Source: Diadophis punctatus similis (taxonomy: Eukaryota > Chordata > Lepidosauria > Squamata > Dipsadidae). Taken from it: a DNA stretch of 64,000 nucleotides. Positions 56,228 through 64,000 of the stretch are shown piece by piece; the stretch's first letter is position 1, and each line of letters opens with the position of its first letter. The stretch spans positions 48,077,996 to 48,141,995 of the forward strand of contig JALIGW010000003.1 of NCBI GenBank assembly GCA_023053685.1, read 5' to 3'. Below the pieces are notes generated by a model. That model saw only the letters and a list, made by a program, of their open reading frames with translations. It did no database searches and was not told the origin of the DNA. A program made the position numbers and the translations under genes.

Positions 56228-56546
56228 GAATAGAATAGAACTGAAGGGGACCTTGGAGGTCTTCTAGTCCAGCCCCCTTCACAGGCAGGAGAACCTACAC
56301 AATCTCAGACAAGTGACTATCCAGTCTCTTTTTAAAAACCTCCAGTGATGGGGCGCCCACAATTTCTGGAGGCAAGCTGTGCCACTGGTTAATTGTCCTC
56401 ACTGTTAGGAAGTTTCTCCTTAATTCCAGGTTGCTTCTCTCTTTGATCAGTTTCCAACCATTATTTCTTGTCCTCTTCTCTGGTGCTGCATTTTTAATGC
56501 CATTGTCTTCTGAGGACCATTTTCCATGGTCTTCGCATCTACTCAT
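56228..56546 (-). mobile_element. CR1 LINE 3' end
   Basis: Minus strand encodes KLIKERSNLELRRNFLTVRT, then NQWHSLPPEIVGAPSLEVF and KKRLDSHLSEIV, the CR1 C-terminus, with a short gaatagaatag tail remnant on the left. Confidence 0.9.
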
Positions 56547-56559
56547 TTCACTTCATATG

Positions 56560-57160
56560 TTGCTTCTCCAACGGAGGAGCTAGTCCTGCTTTACAGGGAT
56601 GCAAGTAACTTTTGACAGGGTGAGCTCCCACCAGTTGCCTCAGCTTCTGCCAACCTAGCAGTTTGAAAGCAAGCTACATGATAAATAGATAAATAGGTAC
56701 CTCTTTGGTGAGAAAATAATGGCACTTCATGCGGAAGTACAAATCCAACCGATGTTGGACCTGTCCGAATGTGATGCTCAAATGTGAGGCGACATCAATG
56801 GTGGGGGAAAAGGCCAGATGCTGCTGCAGAATGTTGTTACCCATTCTGATACAGAGCTAGTTCTCCCCCTGTGGTGCACTTCTGGATAGTGCACAAGCGT
56901 GACCCGAATGGACTAACATCCTTAGGCAGGCAAACCCTGGCTGTGATAACTCTGTATTAACACTGTAGATAGACTCCTGACTAATGTAACATTGCCATAG
57001 GCTAAATAAAATAAATGTGCAGCTTATATATTATATTAAAGGTGGAAAAAATTCTGAAGTGCTTTATAAAACCTGGCATTTTATCAGGGTTTCTATATCC
57101 ACTATATATAAACATGTGAAACATGCAAAAAAGAGCAAAATAATCAAAAGATCAAAACAG
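56560..57160. other. No recognised gene or repeat
   Basis: Mixed sequence; short open frames only. Confidence 0.45.
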
Positions 57161-57169
57161 TGCAGAATA

Positions 57170-57480
57170 AACAAAAGACAAATGGGGCTCCACAATCACA
57201 AAGCCCACAACAGCCAGGTCTTCAGTAATTTCCTGAATGATACAAGGCTGGAACCACACAATGTCCAGGAGGGGGGGGGGAGAGAGATCATTCCAGAGGG
57301 CAGGAATTGCATGAGAGGATGCGTGCTTTCTTGATCCTGCAAGATGAACGCTTAATTGATGGGATCGGAGTGCACCTGCCCTGGTGGACCAAACTCGACT
57401 GGCAGAGACAATTGGAGGTAAGTGGTCCCTATGTTCATAACTTTGAAATCTCCCAACCTGCTATAGTCCAGATGTTTTGC
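57170..57480 (-). mobile_element. Decayed L2-like LINE 3' region
   Basis: On the minus strand the peptide SFRKLLKTWLLWAL corresponds to the AFRKAVKTWLFLQ end of the LINE at 2,830, and the flanking caccaggg/ggcaggtgcactccgatc follows the order seen in related 3' ends. Strongly diverged. Confidence 0.55.
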
Positions 57481-57489
57481 CCTGCAGCC

Positions 57490-58440
57490 CTTATTTCTAC
57501 CAAATAAGCACGTATGATTAATGAATGATTGAGTGGTAGTATTGTAGCCTAGCACGTCTGGAGTGTGTCGGGTATGAAAAGCTATTTTAAAACCTATCTA
57601 TCTAAAATCTATTCTGAGACCAATCCGAGATGTTTAAGAGCAACTTTTGTACCTCGGAGTACAATTCAAGCAGGAAGGAAGTATAGATTAGGGTAAAGAG
57701 CCTGCATACATCATGTATGTAAAGCCAACCAAAAAGTGAATGCCAATTTTCTTTTACAAGATGTTGCAGCCCTTCGTGCCCCATCTTCCCCTTCTTTTCT
57801 TAAGCATTTACGGAAATCAAATACTTTTTAAGAGACCGAATCTAAGGCTTTTCGCTCAGTTTCCTGCCACATACACATACTACGCGCTTTCCTGTCTGCA
57901 GGTTGCAGTTCGCTGCTCTGCGGCACTGCTAGCGCTAGTCTCTGCTTAGCATTATGCACACGACTCCTCTGTGGCCTGATGCATGCTGTTTGTTTGCTTT
58001 GAAGTGATGTATAATCTGCGCTGATAATTAAAGAACGTCATTCCAGGGTTAGTATTTATTGATACCAATTTAACTCGCCTCATACATCAAACTCCAACCA
58101 TCCATTGAAATCCCTGGTGAATTGCTCCATTCCAAGAGACCTTGTTTTCATTACCTAAAATGACAGGACAGGCTTTGGGGGCATTGGCTCCTCTTCTCTG
58201 CCTGCATAACAGCCACCTTTACTTCCTTTGTTGAAGGTTCGGGTAGAAAGGCTGCAGTTCAAATTCAAATGGGACAAGAGTGAGGCTTTGTTATTACAGT
58301 GTAGCATATATTGGCACGCCACTAAGATTATGATTTTGAATCCCTGAAAATCAGAACATGCCATTTTAGAGATTAGGAGGCATCTAGACTTAAATTTTCT
58401 AAGGTAATGTCTGCAAAGTCTATGTATCTGCCAACCCTAG
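57490..58440. other. No recognised gene or repeat
   Basis: A 69-codon frame (57,740-57,949) ends in an alanine/leucine-rich stretch but has no splice or family support. Confidence 0.45.
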
Positions 58441-58452
58441 CGATCATAGAGG

Positions 58453-58549
58453 ACTGGTTTTTGCCAGTTGAACTATGAATTCTCAAATCTGTTTTTGGGA
58501 CTAACTCAGAATTGGCCAAGAATTCATAGTTCTACTGGCAAAAAACAGT
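58453..58549. repeat. Inverted repeat, ~31-bp arms
   Basis: actggtttttgccagttgaa (58,453) pairs with its near-complement ending ctggcaaaaaacagt (58,549); the arms differ at about three positions and are separated by ~35 bp. Confidence 0.8.
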
Positions 58550-58901
58550 GCAGCATGTAATTGCCCTTAAACCAGACTGTCACAGTTTTGCAGACTTCTC
58601 CCACCCCATGCTTCCAGCTGGATCTTATGCAGATCTTATGCAGTAATTAATTGGACAACAACCTACCTGAGCAACTAGCTTAGATGCTGCCTAATTCTGC
58701 TGGCCACAGGGCATCTACAATGGATTGATGATAAGTGTGGACCATTTGAAGCTCAAGATCTGGTGTGGTGTCTGATGTTCTTTTCTGTTACTCTGATTAT
58801 TATCGATGATTGTAGAAGGGAAAACATAATTCAGGGAATGATTTTGTTGACTTTTATTTATTATTCTGCCGCTGCAGATTTAAAACCCAAGGGGTTCTTG
58901 G

Positions 58902-59425
58902 CAGGGACGGGTTCCTAATTTTTTTACTACCACTCTGTGGGCGTGGCTTATTTTGTGGGTGTGGCTTGCCAGCCATGTGACAGTGTGGGCGTGGCTTCTC
59001 GGACAGCTGAAGGGAGAGGAACTGAGATAGGTCCTGCCGCCCATTCCCCCTCCCCTCAGTAGCTCGAGAAGCCTCAAACGTGCGAAAATACCTAGGATCA
59101 TCACCGCACGTTCGTGGCTTCTCAGATTGCTGAAGGGAGGGGAATGGAGATAGCTCCTGCTGCCCGTTCTTTCAGCATCTCATGCGCTCCCTCAGCCATC
59201 CTCCCCTGCTTGGACTCACTGTGGGGTAGGAAGGCAGTGCATGAGCAGTGCCGGAAACTCGGCTTCTGGGCATGCGCAGAAGAAAATGTAAAAAAAAATT
59301 TAAAAAATTTTTTTTAAAATGGCAGCACCCAGGCACCGGCAACCAACCGCACCGGTACTGTGACGTCACCAGTGGGCCGCTACCGGTGCTATAGAGTGGA
59401 CCGCACTGGTAGGAACCCACCACTG
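58902..59425. mobile_element. hAT-type MITE (GGGTTCCTA family), long copy
   Basis: cagggacgggttcctaattt to ggtaggaacccaccactg, with identical 8-bp duplications gttcttgg (58,894-58,901; 59,426-59,433). The interior contains gtgggcgtggctt repeats and the block agtggaccgcactggtagga. Confidence 0.9.
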
Positions 59426-59434
59426 GTTCTTGGC

Positions 59435-60170
59435 CAGCAAAAGGGGGCACAACACCGGCCTTCAATACAAGGCTAGCTGTTGTTTATGTAGTAGCTGATA
59501 ACCTGCAGCCAATCTTATCACACAGGTTTAAGTGGAGTTGGATTTGGTTAGTATTTGGCTAGAAGAGCACCTCAATTCCCAAAGATTAGCTGCCCCCCAC
59601 CAGCCCAAATCCAAAATGAAAGCGGCACTGACCACTTGCATTCAGTTGCTAAGGAATCTTTCTGGATTTATACACAAAGTCACCAGGTCAACTTCAAGGT
59701 AGAGAAGTTTTGCTTCTTATTTACATGTAGCTACATCTTTCTGTTTTCTCCAGAATGACATACACAGTTTAAAATAGGCAACAAATATGCCACCTTTCTG
59801 GGTTAGATCAAAAGTCTACCATCTTTGTTTTTCAAAGTACAAAATAGCATTTCCTATAAGCTTTAATTAAAAAAAAACATTTATTGTTTTAATACTCAGC
59901 AATAAGAAATATTAAAAGAAAAAAAGGGGAAGAAAAAACAAAAGAATTACTGGTATGCCTATAATAACTCAAATTTTAAATAAAACATGAAACTTCAGTC
60001 ACAAAAAATAATATTGATGGATCTGTCCATTTTGCCATAAAGAAACTAATTCAAAAGAAAAGAATAAACCCAATGCATCAATCTAAAATGATAAATCAGA
60101 GCTGCAATACTCTTTCCATAGTAACTGAAAGACCTTTACAGTATTGCCACATCCCACTCTCAATAAACAC
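59435..60170. other. No recognised gene
   Basis: A/T-rich; nothing assigned. Confidence 0.45.
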
Positions 60171-60177
60171 ATAGCTC

Positions 60178-60228
60178 CGGGTGGGTTCCATTTTTTTTTA
60201 CTACCACTGGGAGGAACCCACCCCTGCT
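60178..60228. mobile_element. Minimal MITE (TIRs only)
   Basis: gggtgggttccattttt and actaccactgggaggaaccc + acccctg: both ends of the family at 58,902 are almost directly joined in about 50 bp. Confidence 0.7.
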
Positions 60229-60654
60229 CAACATATTGAAAACTGTACTTTCTAATTTCTGATAAAATAATTCAAATTCACATTCAAAAATGTTTAAAAT
60301 TACTATTCTTTCTTCTATTAAGGTTAGTTTTATTATTATTAAACACAATCAGGACCATATACAGGCAAACCCATGACATGTATGTAACTGGCCCCTTGAA
60401 TCATTTTACATTTCTAGCGTAATGAAAGTTGAGAACTCTCTTTAAAAAATTCTCTGCAGTGTGTAATAAACATGAAAAAATATTTTGCTGACACATATCC
60501 TATAAACATAGGAAACATATTTAATATATTTATAAAGACTTTTAACTAAGGAACTGATCTAAAGTACTAATGCTTCTGTGTACCAGTGACAAAACAAAAC
60601 AACACTTTTGCTGGAATTTTCAAACTGAAATTAAAACAAATTGTAATCATGTGA

Positions 60655-60990
60655 ACAAGGATCAAAATTGTGTTTAGCAGCATTTTCCAAATATACTTTG
60701 CATCATTTTGTTGCTGTAATGCAATAAAATACAGAAGGATCTTGACAGACTTGAACATTGGGCGCTATCTAACAAAATGAAATTCAATGGTGAAAAAAGT
60801 ACGGTTCTACATTTAAGCAACAAAAACAAAATGCACAGGGACAGTATATGTGGTACCTTGCTCAACAGTAGTAACTGTGAGAGGGATCTTGGAGTCCTAG
60901 TGGACAACCATTTAAATATGAGCCAGCAATGTGCAGCAGCTGCCAAAAAAGCCAACACAGTTCTAGGCTGCATTAGCAGAGGGACAGAAT
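60655..60990 (+). mobile_element. CR1 LINE internal fragment
   Basis: Encodes MKFNGEKSTVLHLSNKNKMH, then CERDLGVLVDNHLNMSQQCA and AAAKKANTVLGCISRGTE, the region just after the CR1 reverse transcriptase core. The fragment would be contiguous with the kind of sequence starting at 17,790. Confidence 0.88.
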
Positions 60991-60999
60991 AGAATATTT

Positions 61000-62560
61000 A
61001 ATTGCAGTGGTCAGGATTGAACACATGGGTCTGCCCTGAGGAGAGGAGAGTGCAACAATAGATATATTAGCACTCTATGTTCCTTTTAATGTACCCCAAG
61101 CTAGCATTTGCCTTTTTAGTAGTTGCATCGCTCTTGCTTAATCTGTGATTGACAAGGACACTTAGACACTTTCATGTGTATTATGCGGCCAAGACACATC
61201 TCCCCATCTTATAGATGGACCTTGCATTTTCTTACCCAATGAGAATTTCACATTTCTCCCTATTAATTAAATCCTATTCATTTTTCCCACTTCTCAAGCT
61301 GTGTAGAGCTTTTAAAATCTGTCTAGTTCTTTTTGACTAAAAGCAGACATGAGCCTCTACTATGTTGTCTAAGAGGGTTATATAAAAACTTTTCTTATTG
61401 TGCCCTACATTTACATTTTCCTTTCCTTCAAAACAATAGGAATTTTAAACCATTCATTTATCAATATTAATATCCGTGAGACAATTTGAAATATTTACCT
61501 CACAAAGATATTTTCTTGGAATAATTATTGCAAGAAGGAATTAAACATCAAATAAAACCCCAATTTTTATCAATTTCTATATATACATTTTATTTTTAAT
61601 GTCTTGAGTAGTCGATACTATGATCATGTTATGCTATGTCATGCTATGGAATGTGCTAGAGTGACCTTTGGAATCCAATTAGGCCATCTGAATTTAAACA
61701 ATCTCTTTCTATATATTAATGACAACATTCCCCTGAAACTTGATCTATGCATGGATACATTAATTTTCCTTGTAACCTTTAAACAAATTAATATTCCCTG
61801 TGCTTTACAATTTTGCGGATTCATACTGAATCCTCAATATACAGTAATACTGGGAGGCAAGTACTTAAAATGATTTTTGCTATTCCAGAGACAGCATTTC
61901 CTACTTTGATATATTCAATTTCCACCTATTTCTGATATCTCCTATACACAATGTTAACTTTCTGTAACCTGAAGTAAGGAATAATCTAAATGAATGTTAC
62001 TTGTGTAAGCTGATATTTTGCTTCTAAGTGAAAATATTTGCATTATTATATCACAAAAACAGGATTTAAAATATAGTTGAGATTTATTTAAGCCAGTTTC
62101 TTCAACCTGTCACCTTCCGGTTGCATTGGGACTGCACTTACAGCAAATTCTGCTAGTACAATCAAAGATGCCAAAGTTGCTGGGGATTTAGGCTTTAACT
62201 GCACATCTTGCTCAGAAAAATTGTTGAAATACTGTTTACAACAGGGAAGATTCGTCAACGTAATTAGATTAAAATTTGACAGTTCATAAACACATATCTG
62301 TACAGTTGAGTTTATGTTGACTTTCTATTGTTGTGTTAATTAACTACACAGGGATTCTACGTGCGGGTGGTTGGCATCTGGTAATTTCTAAGCTCTGTTG
62401 TGGTGACTTGCTGATCAGTTGCCCTTGATGGCTCTTCCTCTCCCTTAGCAGCAAACATGTGGATAATTGCCAAGAATCACTTGTGCTGTCCCATCATCTC
62501 CCCTCTTCAACAGTTTAACACACATCAGCCAGTTATAAAGGAGAAGGAAAAGCAGAATAC
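61000..62560. other. No recognised gene; possible old repeat
   Basis: 61,080-61,400 has the look of an old dispersed repeat (tagcatttgcctttttagta), but I cannot name it. The rest is A/T-rich without features. Confidence 0.35.
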
Positions 62561-62567
62561 TTTTATT

Positions 62568-62948
62568 TACTTTTATTTACTTCAGCTTCAACCGCAACAA
62601 TACACGAGCACGCAATAGATTCAAACTTAATGTAAACCGATCCAAACTTGACTGCAGAAAATACGACTTCAGCATCAGAGTGATCAATGCCTGGAATGCA
62701 CTACCTGACTCTGTGGTTTCTTCCCCAAACCCCCAAAACTTTAACCTTAGACTGTCTACAGTTGACCTCACCCCATTCCTAAGAGGTCTAAGGGGCGTGC
62801 ATAAGCGCACCACTGTGCCTACTGTCCCTGTCTTACTGTCCTATTGTCTTCATTTATCTGTACTTCTTTGCTTACGTTATGTTTATACAAACACCTACTA
62901 TCTTGTACATGTTTGACAAATAAATAAATTAAATAAATAAATAAAAAT
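62568..62948 (+). mobile_element. CR1-group LINE 3' end, AAAT-tailed
   Basis: Encodes FSIRVINAWNALPDSVVSSP and PQNFNLRLSTVDLTPFLRGL, a reverse transcriptase C-terminus, followed by the 3' UTR shared with 55,505-55,668 and a short AAAT tail. Confidence 0.8.
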
Positions 62949-62949
62949 A

Positions 62950-64000
62950 GAATAATGTTGCGTAAGTTACAAGGATGGATTTTGTTTCCGTGAGACAGAC
63001 TTCATCTGCTGTTCTCTGTAGGTGGATATAGCCCATTTGTCCAATTCTTGGCCCTTGATGGAATTTATCAGCTAATTAAGGAACTGACTTCTGTCTCAAG
63101 GCAAGCCTTTGTTTTCTGTCCTGGTACCCTTAAGAACCTTAAGTTGCTCCACGGGCCTGCCCTCCTTTCCTCTGGATTTGCTGATACACAGGTAATCAGC
63201 CTGTTCCTTTGATTGTGTTGCCCTCAGAGAATTGAAAGCAATTTCCTTTCTGACTTAGGGAGGTTCATTGCACATTGTATGAGAACCCTGCCGCGAAGGG
63301 GTAACTGCTCTATAATTATGTAACTAGGGTAAAAGCTCGCTGAAATTAGAAGATATTGTTTGAACTGATTTTCATAAGGCTGCTGGTTGCTTTCAACACT
63401 ACAAAAAGCTGCAATATTGTTCTCTAATATTGGGGACTTAGAGTAGAAGATTGTAAGCTTGTCAGTTTACTGGCAATGAAATAACGTAGAAGCTGTAAAA
63501 GGGAAGCATTCCTTAAGTATACTTCTTTGTGGAGGGGGAGGGGAAACAACCACCAAAAGAGAAGGCTAGAATAAGTGCTGGGGTACTAAATGCAAGCATG
63601 CTCTTAAAAGAAATGAAAGGCCATCAGGTACAATATGGTGGGAAAGACAGTAACTGGCGAGAATGCAGAATTGAAAGATATAGAGACTTGGAAAGAAGGT
63701 AGGAAAGGAAAAAAATGTATTAATCACATGATTTTACAGAATGTAACGAGATAGGAAAGCTTCATAACTGAAAACAAGGATACTTATTTGCTCCAAAATT
63801 CCATTTGTGAAATTATTTTTTTTCCCATTGCTTGTTGCGCCACCTACCTGGCCATCTCAGGCTGTTTGTTTACATTTTTGTGTGTGTGCGTGCGTGCAAG
63901 TGCATACGAGTCTACGGTATTAATTTTGAAGATGCAAGATACACCATCATATTGAGGATGTTAGAATAGGCTCCATTAAAACTCTCCAAACCTAATCACA
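62950..64000. other. No recognised gene or repeat
   Basis: Only a short gtgtgtgcgtgcgtgc run (63,881-63,897) stands out. Confidence 0.5.

Overview
The window reads as nuclear DNA of a squamate reptile, most probably a snake. It holds vertebrate-type genes split into many small exons with GT-AG introns. It also holds tRNA-derived squamate SINEs, several L2- and CR1-group LINE copies, a LINE 3' end running into a long ATTCT pentanucleotide array of the kind common in snake genomes, and very many short DNA-transposon derivatives, including one SPIN-like hAT element. There is no bacterial operon, CRISPR array, rRNA or tRNA gene, and no intact viral genome.

Layout. Positions 1-7,160 are repeats, dominated by a full-length L2-like LINE with an uninterrupted 1,054-codon endonuclease/reverse-transcriptase frame (2,830-5,994). 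Positions 7,161-43,958 (+ strand) carry the 3' half of SZT2: I could place 36 coding exons, all joined in a consistent reading frame (5,346 nt, 1,781 residues plus stop), ending at a TAG at 43,956. Positions 45,277-55,163 (- strand) carry a complete 8-exon HYI gene (hydroxypyruvate isomerase, 272 residues) whose start lies in a GC-rich island. The two genes are convergent (tail to tail, about 1.3 kb apart), the arrangement I recall for SZT2 and HYI in mammals, so this is conserved microsynteny. Positions 55,360-64,000 hold LINE fragments, DNA-transposon remnants and unassigned sequence.

The genes work in different pathways. SZT2 is the large KICSTOR subunit that brings GATOR1 to the lysosome and restrains mTORC1 when nutrients are low. 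HYI is a TIM-barrel sugar-acid isomerase. They appear to be neighbours by ancestry rather than function.

The most interesting non-genic material is the mobile DNA in the introns: two solo LTRs of one family with perfect 5-bp target duplications; an LTR still followed by an initiator-tRNA-Met primer-binding site, inserted inside a SINE; an internally deleted mariner with a shortened transposase frame; a Penelope-like fragment with a hammerhead-like core; and a set of hAT-type MITEs with 8-bp target duplications, many centred on CTAG. Two introns, one in each gene, use a GC rather than a GT donor. I found no clearly new biological system; the unusual retroelement structures are the best leads.

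Phase in the exon entries means the number of bases of a split codon carried in from the previous exon -> carried out to the next.
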